Shown one piece after another: positions 12,001 through 20,055 of a stretch of DNA of 64,000 nucleotides. How positions within the stretch are numbered: position 1 is the first letter of the stretch; every line of letters begins with the position of its first letter. Both the position numbers and the translations under genes were made by a program. The DNA is from Hippopus hippopus (taxonomy: Eukaryota; Mollusca; Bivalvia; Cardiida; Cardiidae), in NCBI GenBank assembly GCA_946811185.2, contig OX328103.1, positions 30,374,266 through 30,438,265 on the forward strand, given 5' to 3'. The notes below the pieces were generated by a model. The model was not told the origin of the DNA, ran no database searches, and saw only the letters and a list, made by a program, of their open reading frames with translations.

Positions 12001-12556
12001 AAAGTCCAACCACTACCTTCTCTTTGAAAATTAGCTAAATTTTCTAAAACTTCATCTATCATTGTATTCAACAAATCCTCTACTTCTCCTCCGTTTAAAT
12101 TTAAATGTTGATTACTATGGAAAGCACGTTCAACAGGACCTTGGCCAAGATTTGTCATTAACCATAATTTGCACCTAAGTACAAGTTTTACCTTTGTAAA
12201 TTATTTTGAAAAGTATTTATAAGAGTCTCCCACGTTTCTGCGAAAAATCTTTGTGGGCTATAATTTTCTCTACCCTCTATAACATGTTGAGTAGCATACC
12301 CTCTGAATGCGGATTGAGCAGCTCTAATCTCAAACGGTCGCCTTGGAGGGTAATTTTCTCTAACATGTTCAACAATTTCATCTAACACTTGTGGTATTTG
12401 TGTTGTCTCCACATTACCAGTTAACCAATTACCAAAATCATTTATTCCTCTTTGTATAAATTCTGGTACGACAGCTGAGGCTAGTCGTCTTGCTCCTGAG
12501 TAAACATCAGACGCAACGCGTCTACCCATGTTTGTAAATCCATTAAATAAACTCAT
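9001..12556 (-). pseudogene. polB: Protein-primed family B DNA polymerase (Polinton PolB), four frameshifts
   Basis: Replicative polymerase of the element, about 1,180 codons. The start is ATG 12556 on a TATATAAAAATG motif; the first ~120 residues (Met-Ser-Leu-Phe-Asn...) are the usual Polinton PolB N-terminus. In order on the minus strand: CRRCLNHF finger (~11520), exonuclease motif I YADFES (~11370), a Cys/His cluster CWICGGKF..HCHFTGKYRG (~11080-10980), Exo II HNLSGYDSHLF (~10930), Exo III YNKIDVLLLAD (~10480), polymerase A DTNSLYPWAM (~10170), B NNSVFGKTMEN (~9760) and C YTDTDS (~9475). Motifs A, B and C are all present. The frame is broken near 12185, 11420, 10790 and 9970; the last is at a six-base A run. 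No single product can be made from this copy. Confidence 0.93.
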
Positions 12557-12566
12557 TTTTATATAG
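12554..12566 (-). promoter_or_regulatory. TATATAAAAATG start motif, polymerase
   Basis: TATA-like sequence fused to the A run and start codon. The same arrangement precedes at least six other genes of the element. It supports Met at 12556 rather than the upstream in-frame Met at 12625. Confidence 0.55.
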
Positions 12567-12646
12567 CAGATATAATTTCTTAAGCAATTACAATTTTTCC
12601 TATTTGTTTCAAAAAATTTTATCATAACAACAATGTCATAATAAAA

Positions 12647-12996
12647 TTACTGAATGCAAATCTTATATTTATTTTTCCAAACCCTTCCATTCCAGTTTAA
12701 AATCGTTTGAGGACAATGATCTATAAATTTACCCGCCATGTAAATTGATGGAAAGGTTTTTATTTCACCAGTTTCAACATCCTCTAAACTAACTTTTTTA
12801 GGATTATGCATAATAGTTTTTAATCTATCAAACCTAGAGTCCTTACTTTTTTTCTTTTTCAGGCAACTTGGGAGACTCCTCTGGTAACAAACCATGTTCT
12901 TTCACCAACTTAACTAACCGCTCTTTATCCCAGTATGAGCAGAAATTTATATTATTTTCTTTAAGATTTTTTTTTTAAATCTGTAGTCTTTATCAT
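12647..12996 (-). pseudogene. Small conserved protein with NUMOD-like C-terminus, frameshifted
   Basis: The start is ATG 12996 on a TATATAAAAAATG motif. An N-terminal ~45-residue helical segment (SYWDKERLVKLVKEHG) resembles a SAP-type DNA-binding hairpin. The C-terminal ~45 residues (VETGEIKTFPSIYMAGKFI, then NGRVWKNKYKI) resemble the NUMOD/intron-endonuclease DNA-binding repeat. There are frameshifts in a ten-base A run near 12970 and again near 12855. It lies between the capsid and polymerase genes on the same strand. A DNA-binding role is inferred from these two weak resemblances only. Confidence 0.5.
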
Positions 12997-13006
12997 TTTT
13001 TATATA
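12994..13006 (-). promoter_or_regulatory. TATATAAAAAATG start motif, NUMOD-like gene
   Basis: Same fused TATA/start arrangement as at 12554. It marks the start of a gene whose reading frame is broken only ten codons later. Confidence 0.5.
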
Positions 13007-13019
13007 GGAAAGAAAAATC

Positions 13020-14297
13020 TTAATACACTACACTCATTTTATTTCCATCAGACTGGAAGTTAATTAGCTTATCACTAATAACAACAGCATATACCTCTGT
13101 GTTTGCGGGTACATATTCAGTAAAAGTTGCCTTGATATGGATATCGCTGACTGAGAATTTTAATCTCTCACTCTGTTTAGAAACGTCAAACACAAACAGA
13201 GGATAAAGGGTTTTATAATCTGGGGGAGTAATGTTAGGGTTTGACACCAATTCATCCATGTTATAAAACTTAGATCTAAATAGAGCAGCATCACCGTACA
13301 CTCTACTAAATTGATGCGCAGTGAATGAAAGATTATAGTCAACCGCAGGATATCTAGTGGAATTTAACATAACATAGATATTGTTAACGTTTGTATGATC
13401 AAATATTGCTGGATTTTGCTCTTGATCACCACTTTTACCAGTCTGAAAGCCAACAATGACAAAACGTGGCACCTCAGGTGATAATTTGGTAGAAAGTCTC
13501 CAGTTAAATGATGTTGACTTAGGAACCGTGATAGAGTCGCACTGCCTCATTCTATATCCAACCGGTAATTTTTCTTTTTTCTGGATAATTTTATAAAGTA
13601 CCATCTTCTCTCCATCTTAGGTAGCACGTGTGGCATAAACCAAGATATTTTAATTAAATTAATTCTGCCACCAGCAGGAGCAGCACCATCTCGAAAGATT
13701 GCATCATTATCATCATTTCTTGTCAAGGTGAGAGTTTGCTTCATTCCATACAATATTTTGCTATAATCATCACAAAAACCAAATATATGTTTTAATGGAA
13801 CTCTAAAGCTAAAGGTACCTCTTGGAAGGGCATCCCTAATAATATACCTTCTTCTTACTTCAAAACCAGTGTTTCCAGCAGCTGCAGTATTTGTTGTATT
13901 CTTATACCACAATTGGTTTAACCCTTGTGATTTTGAGAAGTCATCTGGGTATTTTAACAACCCAAGCATTGTAGTAGCCTGGCCAGGATGCAATATGGAT
14001 TCAATCTCCATACCTGAAAGTTGATACTTAATATTTTTAAAAAGATACATGAGACCATTGTTTGTTAAAGAAATATTGGTGTTAGCATCGTAAACTGCTC
14101 CAGTATCACTTCTTACTAATTCGCCTATAATAAGTAAATAACTCTCACTAGGATGTGTAAAAATATCTTGAGTTTCAATGTTAATCCTAATATCTCCTCC
14201 TGAGTTGTTGAGTTGTGATTGGTTCATACTCATGGTGCTCATGCTCAACAATACTAGCATCTTTTAAAATTGGGTCAGTGATTCTTAAAATGTCCAT
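13020..14297 (-). pseudogene. mcp: Major capsid protein, double jelly-roll, two frameshifts
   Basis: Hexon-like capsid building block, about 425 codons from ATG 14297. The N-terminus (MDILRITDP) and the segments GGDIRINIETQDIFTHPSES (residues ~35-55) and RQCDSITVPKSTSFNWRLST (middle) are typical of Polinton double-jelly-roll capsid proteins. The frame is broken near 14215 and near 13605; the three segments overlap and together cover the expected length. It sits directly upstream of the NUMOD-like gene and polymerase on the same strand. Confidence 0.9.
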
Positions 14298-14307
14298 TTT
14301 ATTATTG

Positions 14308-14339
14308 CAATTATAATTTTTAAATAAAAATTATAATTG
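14308..14339. terminator. Perfect 14-bp AT hairpin between capsid start and upstream gene end
   Basis: CAATTATAATTTTT and its exact complement flank a 4-base loop. It sits between the stop of the 14346-14699 gene and the capsid start. It could end the upstream transcript or shape the capsid promoter. Function is inferred. Confidence 0.5.
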
Positions 14340-14345
14340 TATACT

Positions 14346-14699
14346 TTACTCTAGCCAAAGCTGGGTGAAAGACTTATTTTCATCATTAACAAACACACCT
14401 TTAAGTTTAATGCTTTTTGCAGTATCTATTTTAGTTTTAGGATAAACTCTATTACCGTATACAAGTGTTATTTTGGGTATATTCCACTCTTGTAAACGTT
14501 CATTCACCTTTTCCTCAATCTCTTTCATTGCAATTACTTCTTCAGGAGATAACTTCACAATGGCTTTTTTATAACCATATTTTGTGTTATTAATTTCAAG
14601 GATTTCACAATCTTCTAATTTTAACAATGCACCTACTATAGTAATAGAACTAGTATTGTATTTTTTATAATCTACACGATTAAACTTTAATTCTGACAT
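14346..14699 (-). CDS. Conserved Polinton small protein, unknown (117 aa)
   Basis: An intact frame of 117 codons starting MSELKFNRVDYKKYNTSSI. It has alternating beta-rich segments (ITIVGALLKLEDCEI, KITLVYGNRVYP, SIKLKGVFVN), charged surfaces, no membrane segment and no cysteine-rich motif. A similar protein appears in other Polinton-type genomes as far as I recall. The beta pattern would fit a small OB-like or single-strand DNA-binding fold, but I see no decisive motif. It lies between the capsid and the Gly/Ala/Lys-rich gene in the minus-strand late block. No TATA-ATG motif precedes it. Confidence 0.65.
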   Translation of the reverse strand: MSELKFNRVDYKKYNTSSITIVGALLKLEDCEILEINNTKYGYKKAIVKLSPEEVIAMKEIEEKVNERLQEWNIPKITLVYGNRVYPKTKIDTAKSIKLKGVFVNDENKSFTQLWLE

Positions 14700-14748
14700 T
14701 TTCTTTTTTAAGCAATATTTTTTTCCTTAACTTATTTTTATTTTTTCT

Positions 14749-15147
14749 TCATACTACTTTAATGCCTGCTCCACTGTTTAATTTTTTAACTAAATCTTGA
14801 ATAGCAATGGCACTTCCTTCTATTAGGGTACTAATGTCTTGCGTTTTAGGTGTATCAGTGGGTTTCGGTGTTGCGCTATATTTTTGTAAAATTTTCTTTG
14901 ATTTTGGTGTCAAAGCTTTTGTAACCAATTTTTTCCCTGCATCTACAGCTGCACTTTTTCCAACCTCTAAAGCTTTCTTTGCTCCTTCCTTTGCTACACT
15001 CTTTCCCACATCAAGGGCAGAAGATGCAATTTGTTTAGCTGCGCTACTTGTAAAAAGCCTCGCTAAAAAGTTAGCAATGCTGTCAAAGATTCCAGCACCA
15101 CCGTATGAATATCTTTTTTTAAATCCGTGTTTTTTATTGACAATCAT
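14749..15147 (-). CDS. Basic Ala/Lys/Ser-rich virion protein, adenovirus pX/pVI-like
   Basis: 132 codons from ATG 15147, on a TATAAAAAATG motif. It starts basic (NKKHGFKKRYSYGGAG), followed by a short hydrophobic segment (GIFDSIANFLARLF) and then three Ala/Lys repeats (VGKSVAKEGAKKALEVGKSA) likely to form an amphipathic helix. Adintoviruses and adenoviruses carry small proteins of this style next to the capsid gene, with YGGAG-type sites cut by the viral protease; a role in core packing or membrane disruption is inferred. The frame is intact. Confidence 0.6.
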   Translation of the reverse strand: MIVNKKHGFKKRYSYGGAGIFDSIANFLARLFTSSAAKQIASSALDVGKSVAKEGAKKALEVGKSAAVDAGKKLVTKALTPKSKKILQKYSATPKPTDTPKTQDISTLIEGSAIAIQDLVKKLNSGAGIKVV

Positions 15148-15158
15148 TTTTTATAGTA
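15145..15158 (-). promoter_or_regulatory. TATAAAAAATG start motif, pX-like gene
   Basis: TATA-like run fused to the start codon at 15147, as for the polymerase and PLA2 genes. It overlaps the last codons of the upstream gene that ends at 15151. Confidence 0.5.
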
Positions 15159-16104
15159 TAGACATTAAATTTTTATAAGCGTTTGAATCTAAAACACCTT
15201 GTCTTTTTAATTCATCACAAATGCTCACTAACTCGTTTCTTACACCTGTGTTGCCTGCTTCTTTACTTGCCAACAACAGGTCTAGTCTTTTTATTAATGC
15301 GTTAGGGTCACACGGGATAACAATTCCTTTTCCAAAGATTTTTTTATCAGCCCAAACGTGGGAAAGAATGTTTCTCCATTTACCTGCTCTGCTGCTTTTT
15401 GGATTATCACTTTTTGGGTCATTATGACGATAGAGGGTATTGCTGTAGTCCATTATTTCCTTATAAGTTTCAAGATCCTTATCATTATAAATATCTTTGT
15501 CTGGTTTTCTAGATATGATTAATTCCCATAAACCAGGTGTACCTTCATAAAATCTATCACCAACTAAAAGATTATCTCCCGCAATGCCAACTGGTGTGTT
15601 ACCAATATAAAATGTGCCATCTTTGTCATATAACCCATACGTTGTATCAGCTCCATACTTAGTAGCAAACTTTCTTAGGTACTTCTCCGAGATTGGCCCA
15701 ACAAAAACTGGATAGTTCTTTTCTTCTTCTTCTTCCGCTTCTTCCATATACCGCCTAATCTCATCAATTTCTTCATCTGTCAGTCCTTCTGGTTTTTTGT
15801 AAGCTTCGATAGATGGAAATGCTGGAAACTTAATAGCTTCTGGTAATTTTTCTACACCTTCTTTAATAGGTATAAGCCCCTCAGTAATCTGCTTTGTTGC
15901 AGCTTTTTGTGCTTCTGTAATCTCCTTTGTTGTAGCTTTTTGTGTTTCCGTAACAGGTTTAAAAAACTTTGAAAGATCGGTTTGAAGTTGTCGTTCGCCT
16001 GTTCTCTCTGCTAGCAGATTATCCCGAATCCTCTTTTTTGTTTCAAGATACTCCTTTACAATTAAGTCCCTTTTTGCAGGATCAGTGATTTTTAAAAAAG
16101 ACAT
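15151..16104 (-). CDS. Conserved Polinton virion-associated protein candidate (317 aa)
   Basis: Intact frame of 317 codons starting MSFLKITDPAKRDLIVKEYL. Residues 1-95 are predicted coiled coil with near-repeats (TETQKATTKEITEAQKAATKQ). An acidic stretch (EEAEEEEEK) follows at about 125-135, then a globular C-terminal half (YGLYDKDGTFYIGNTP; RAGKWRNILSHVWADKK). I recognise this as a common protein of invertebrate Polinton-type elements but know no proven function. It sits in the capsid block, ending 4 bp from the next gene's start. A structural or capsid-scaffold role is only an inference. Confidence 0.65.
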   Translation of the reverse strand: MSFLKITDPAKRDLIVKEYLETKKRIRDNLLAERTGERQLQTDLSKFFKPVTETQKATTKEITEAQKAATKQITEGLIPIKEGVEKLPEAIKFPAFPSIEAYKKPEGLTDEEIDEIRRYMEEAEEEEEKNYPVFVGPISEKYLRKFATKYGADTTYGLYDKDGTFYIGNTPVGIAGDNLLVGDRFYEGTPGLWELIISRKPDKDIYNDKDLETYKEIMDYSNTLYRHNDPKSDNPKSSRAGKWRNILSHVWADKKIFGKGIVIPCDPNALIKRLDLLLASKEAGNTGVRNELVSICDELKRQGVLDSNAYKNLMSIL

Positions 16105-16224
16105 TTTTTAATTACTAAAATATTTTTTATCTCAGTTCTTAGCATAGTTTTTAACATAATTTCTTAACACGTTTCATAACTAAAGCTACATGAAAACTTT
16201 ATTTTTCTTGGTTTGTTACTACTT

Positions 16225-16880
16225 CTACGAGTGAGCGGTACGATTCTTTTCAACCAACTTCCGAAAGGACTCACGCGCTTCTTGCCTCCCTCTCTCAATT
16301 AAACTTTCTTCATTTTCAGCAAATATCTTTTTCTTAGTTTTTGTTCTTATTTCATCCTTCATCTTCTTATACTTCTCTTGTTCTTCCATGATAAGTTTAA
16401 ACTCTTCATCTGATATATGATTGTCAACTAAAGCTTTAGATATATGTGAAGCAATTGTGTCAAGCTTAGCATCAGCTATCATTCGAATCTTTTGATGTTT
16501 TTCTCCTTTTGTTTTTGAATTTCTTACTACATATTTACCTACCATTGAGAGTAATCCGGTTGCTGCACTTGTAATTTCTAAACCTAATGCTATTGGTACC
16601 GCTACAACTGTACCCAATAATATGGCTCCCCCAACACCAGAAACCGTTGTTAGCCCGATCAATGCTGTATCAATAACATCAACAATTCAAAATATTTCTT
16701 GGCAAGGGCTTCTCTTTTTTAAATTTCATTCTCAAGAAACTTCTGTACTTCGGATATCTTTTGTAAACGGTAGGAATGTCCTATTGTGTGCATCTCAATA
16801 GGTGGAGCGCTTGCAGTATTTCTTTCTTGAGGTAGTGAAGGATAAATTTTATTAGGATGTTCTTGATATATATCTGTCAT
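16225..16880 (-). pseudogene. Conserved Polinton protein with hydrophobic centre, frameshifted
   Basis: About 218 codons from ATG 16880. The N-terminal 50 residues (MTDIYQEHPNKIYPSLPQER) end in a stop near 16720. The downstream frame carries a glycine/alanine-rich hydrophobic stretch of ~45 residues (VGGAILLGTVVAVPIALGLE), likely one or two membrane-inserting helices, then a charged helical tail (HISDEEFKLIMEEQEKYKKM). Two frame breaks fall between 16670 and 16725. The architecture recurs in other Polinton-type elements; a membrane-active virion role is inferred. Confidence 0.6.
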
Positions 16881-16907
16881 TTTTTATTAAAATGATAATT
16901 TTTTATA

Positions 16908-17288
16908 TCAAGATTGTAGATATTTTAGATAGCAAAATAACTCAACCTCAGGTATTTCAATTGTTTTTTGTGAGAAATTATAAATGTAGACTAAGATATC
17001 ATTAGTCTCATTATCAAGATGTATTCCATTAAGAATGGTTAAACTATCTTTCCATTTATTACTAACAGATATCACTACAACTCCTCGTGTAGTTATATAA
17101 CCAAATCCTAGCGAAAGTCTCATACCATCACGAGGAGGAATCTTAATAGGTACTTGTGAGTATATTTTCCATTTTAGAGGATTTTGCTTTAAGGGAGGAT
17201 ATTTTACCCTATGTAAATGAGGTTTCCAAAATATAGTTTTATGTTGAATAGTAATATTAGGTTTTATACCAAATTTGTGTATATCCAT
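16908..17288 (-). CDS. dUTPase-like fold ORF (126 aa), catalytic motifs not conserved
   Basis: Intact 126-codon frame. Residues ~48-120 follow the trimeric dUTPase beta pattern: IPPRDGMRLSLGFGY, a GVVVISVSNKWKDSLTI strand pair, NGIHLDNETNDI at the place of dUTPase motif 3 (usually G-x-I-D-x-x-Y-x-G), then LVYIYNFSQKTIEIPEVEL. The motif 3 tyrosine and the motif 1 aspartates are missing, so enzyme activity is doubtful. It could be a structural protein using the same fold. It lies in the minus-strand virion block. Together with the reductase it may hint at a nucleotide-supply theme; that is inference. Confidence 0.4.
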   Translation of the reverse strand: MDIHKFGIKPNITIQHKTIFWKPHLHRVKYPPLKQNPLKWKIYSQVPIKIPPRDGMRLSLGFGYITTRGVVVISVSNKWKDSLTILNGIHLDNETNDILVYIYNFSQKTIEIPEVELFCYLKYLQS

Positions 17289-17308
17289 TTTTATTTTTAC
17301 TTGTTACG

Positions 17309-17328
17309 AATAATATTTAAATATTATT
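17309..17328. terminator. 20-bp perfect AT palindrome between two minus-strand genes
   Basis: AATAATATTTAAATATTATT is a perfect palindrome lying between the stop of the 17336-17918 gene and the start of the dUTPase-like gene. Its placement matches the other intergenic hairpins of the element. Confidence 0.4.
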
Positions 17329-17335
17329 TATAACA

Positions 17336-17918
17336 TTACAATATAGCCCCTAAGATAGGTATATTAGCAAATGGACTATTAGGTCCAACTAAAAGTCCTT
17401 TTCCATCATAATTTTTTCCTCCTTGCTTTAAATACAAACCATCACCAGCAGACTCTAATCCTTTACCTTTGTATGGCTTTAAGTATAATCCAGATCCATC
17501 AGTTTCCACCTGACAAACGCATCCTCCTTTTTAAGATAAAGACCTGACCCCATTGCTTTTTGTACTCCTGATGAGGCTAATCCGGATAGAGCACCAACAC
17601 CTAAGCTGGCAAAACAGTTTTTGCTAACATTGGTAAAGCACTGGCAGCCAACCCAGCTAACATTCCAAGAAAACCTCCCTCTATTTTCATATTATGTTTA
17701 AGTTGTTTCGCAGACATTCTAATAGTTATACCCTTACCACTCTCATAGGCTTTAGCTATTTTCTTTGCTTGTGAATTGGTTAATGCTAAAACATCATTAC
17801 CTTGTAAATCTTCATAACCTAAACGGATACTTACTGGGCAACCAGCTTTAACAGCATATTGAAGCTTTTGCTTTTGTCCTTCCGATATATTAACTTTAAC
17901 AGTAGTGTAACTTGTCAT
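17336..17918 (-). pseudogene. Conserved Polinton minor virion protein, Gly-rich tail, two frameshifts
   Basis: About 194 codons from ATG 17918 on a TATATATAAAAATG motif. The N-terminus (VKVNISEGQKQKLQYAVKAG) is followed by LQGNDVLALTNSQAKKI, then a hydrophobic amphipathic segment (GGFLGMLAGLAASALPMLAK) at ~85-104. A Gly/Tyr/Lys repeat tail follows, with three GSGLYLK-like units, ending FANIPILGAIL. Frame breaks fall near 17600 and 17525. The hydrophobic segment plus GG-containing repeat tail resembles the membrane-lytic pVI-type proteins proposed in adintoviruses. The role is inferred. Confidence 0.6.
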
Positions 17919-17930
17919 TTTTATATATAA
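17916..17930 (-). promoter_or_regulatory. TATATATAAAAATG start motif
   Basis: Fused TATA/start arrangement for the minor virion protein gene, the longest TA run of the set. Confidence 0.5.
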
Positions 17931-17943
17931 TTCTTTTTTTATT

Positions 17944-18715
17944 TTATCTCGCTTCTCTAATATGGAATCTAATTGTTAAATTTTCGCCTCTAAGATTTAG
18001 TAATGTTCCATTTTGATCTGTAATATTTACCTCTAAGCTATGTATTTCATGTAATGTTATTGGTAAGTATACTAAATTAAGTGGTGACTCAATTATCTTA
18101 TATCCAGGTGCAACATCTGGGAAAAAAGAGTAAATAGTGTTTTTTGTTGAACCATTAACATAACTTCCTGAAATAATATCTATGTTAACAAGCAAACTAT
18201 TTATACTAAGAATGTTCACTACATTCTCTGACTCATAAAATCCTTGTGTATATTTAGCGTGAGTAAATCCTAATACTTTGGCAATAGAGTTAGGTTGATT
18301 AAAATCTACTTGATAACCATCTTGTAGAGTAAGAACAGACTTTAGGGTATTGGTGTTTGCAGAAATGTTAATATAATACTCTTCATTAACTTCATCGTAA
18401 TGACCCGTTTTTCTCATTTCCTGGTGAATGGTATCATTAATGTCAACAAGGTCATAACTTCCTTCAGGTATTTTTATTTTAATCCATGAAGTACCATTGT
18501 CTGGAGAATAAACGAATATGTTGTTTGTTGCATCAATGTTTGGAAAAGAGTAGTAAGTTTCAAGGTTTACTAAAGCTATTTCATATTTTTTATCCTTTTC
18601 CAGCTGAATAGGAGGATTAAACCTTGTTCTAAAACGTGTTGTTGTCGCTTACTATAATTTGAAATGATGTTTTGTGTTCTGTATTTTTTACAATTTGTTC
18701 TAAAAGTTCTTCCAT
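17944..18715 (-). pseudogene. Penton / minor capsid protein, one frameshift
   Basis: About 257 codons from ATG 18715 (MEELLEQIVKN), the length and position expected for the Polinton single-jelly-roll penton protein. Recognisable segments are PPIQLEKDKKYEIALVNLET near residue 35 onward, DNGTSWIKIKIPEGSYDL (~85) and LTLQDGYQVDFNQPNSIAKV (~140-160). The frame breaks once near 18640; everything from about residue 34 to the end is then continuous. It lies between the packaging ATPase and the minor virion protein. Penton proteins cap the 5-fold vertices and would seat the fibre encoded at 21393. Confidence 0.75.
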
Positions 18716-18740
18716 TTTTTTAAAAAAGTGAAAATATTTT

Positions 18741-19523
18741 TTATACTGACTTAGGTATGTAAAAGTTGTCAGAACCGTTTCTATACTTCCCATCATGTTT
18801 TTTACTGGTTAGATCAATGATAGCGAAGCCGTGCGGTCTTTCCCATGCTCTTTTACAAAATTCCCTAAATTCATCCTTTGGCATATCATCACCTACATGA
18901 TCACTATAAATATGGTTAATGTTTTTTAGGTCTTGTCGGAGAAGACAAATAAAATTAGCGTTTTCTCTAATAGTTTGCCTTGGTAGTCTAAAATAATTCT
19001 GTGAAAGGTAAAAGCAGTCAACGTTACTATGTCTTCCACGAATGTAGTAACACTCACATTTGCTTTGCTTTTCTAAAAGTAAATCATCAAAAATCATTAA
19101 GTTTTTATTTTCTGGGTTTAACTCTCTCGGATCAGGTACGTCACTCGCATTTTCAAAAAAGTTACAATATATATCCGATTTGTTTTTAAACGACTTAACC
19201 CATTCCTCAACTAAAGCTGTAGGGGATACATTTAATTCTTGTATTTCATCACGCATGTTAAACAACCTTAAAATACATTCTTTTGGTAGTTTTTCTTCAA
19301 AAGCCTTTTTTAGTATTCGGTATTCTGGTTGAAAAAGGCTTTTTCCAAAAACACTTAAATCATTGTAGTCGAGCCAACCTGGTCTAAGTAAAAGATTTAG
19401 CAATAAAGTAGTTTTGCCACATCCTGATTTCCCTACAATTATTCCTCTGATACTTTTTGGTAAAAGGCAGTGATTAAATCTCTTTGATACTACTTCATTC
19501 CATGATAAGTTTACAATATCCAT
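18741..19523 (-). CDS. FtsK/HerA-type genome packaging ATPase
   Basis: Intact 260-codon frame. The Walker A motif GKSGCGKT is at residues 31-38, Walker B NLMIFDDLLL at 141-150, and a sensor-like segment FICLLRQDL follows near 195. Length and motifs match the A32-like packaging ATPases of Polintons, adintoviruses and NCLDV-type viruses, which pump DNA into the capsid. It starts at 19523 on a TATATAAAATGG motif and is divergent from the PLA2 gene with only 34 bp between, so both probably share a promoter region. No lesion seen. Confidence 0.92.
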   Translation of the reverse strand: MDIVNLSWNEVVSKRFNHCLLPKSIRGIIVGKSGCGKTTLLLNLLLRPGWLDYNDLSVFGKSLFQPEYRILKKAFEEKLPKECILRLFNMRDEIQELNVSPTALVEEWVKSFKNKSDIYCNFFENASDVPDPRELNPENKNLMIFDDLLLEKQSKCECYYIRGRHSNVDCFYLSQNYFRLPRQTIRENANFICLLRQDLKNINHIYSDHVGDDMPKDEFREFCKRAWERPHGFAIIDLTSKKHDGKYRNGSDNFYIPKSV

Positions 19524-19560
19524 TTTATATAACTTTTTAAATTTTTATATATAAAAAATG
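19521..19560. promoter_or_regulatory. Divergent promoter between ATPase and PLA2 genes
   Basis: The 34 bp between two divergent starts are almost pure A/T, with a TATATAAAATG motif reading left and TATATATAAAAAATG reading right. Each TATA-like box runs directly into its own start codon, leaving no room for a conventional 25-30 bp TATA-to-start spacing. Confidence 0.6.
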
Positions 19561-20055
19561 TATTGTGTTAAATGTAAAAAACATACTGATACAAGCGATA
19601 TAGAATATGCTGTTGCTAAAAATGGAAGAAATATGAAACAGGGAAAATGTGTAGTTTGTGGAATAACTAAAAACCAGTTTGTTAGGGAGACAAAGGGTGG
19701 ATCATTGCTAAATAAAGCTATAAATAATTTACCTTTTGAAATGCATCTCCCTGGTCAAAATTTCACAGGCCCCGGCACTAAATTAAAGAAAAGACTCAAT
19801 CCAGATTTAACACCAAAGAAATGGAGCAAATTAATAAATCGTGTTGATAAAGCTGCTTACCATCATGATGTTTGCTATCTTCAGCATAATAATACTGCCA
19901 CAAGAAACGCAGTGTGTGATAAAAATATGTTAACAGAGTTAGAAGGTATTTACAATCCTACTATTAGAGAAAAAATGGAAAGGGGGTTGGTAAGTAAACT
20001 CATTGGAACAAAGAGGAAATTTGGAATGGGAGTTAAAAAAAAAATTTCAGTATGA
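19558..20055 (+). CDS. Zn-ribbon plus parvovirus-type phospholipase A2 domain protein
   Basis: 165 codons from ATG 19558. The N-terminus has two CxxC pairs (C3/C6 and C31/C34) forming a probable zinc ribbon. Residues ~60-110 hold the parvovirus VP1-type secreted PLA2 signature: a calcium loop LPGQNFTGPGTKL and the catalytic His-Asp dyad in YHHDVCY (H103, D104). In parvoviruses and adintoviruses such a domain helps virions leave the endosome; the same role is inferred here. The C-terminus is basic (KRKFGMGVKKK). The stop codon overlaps the integrase start (ATGA), suggesting coupled expression. Frame intact, key residues intact. Confidence 0.85.
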   Translation: MYCVKCKKHTDTSDIEYAVAKNGRNMKQGKCVVCGITKNQFVRETKGGSLLNKAINNLPFEMHLPGQNFTGPGTKLKKRLNPDLTPKKWSKLINRVDKAAYHHDVCYLQHNNTATRNAVCDKNMLTELEGIYNPTIREKMERGLVSKLIGTKRKFGMGVKKKISV

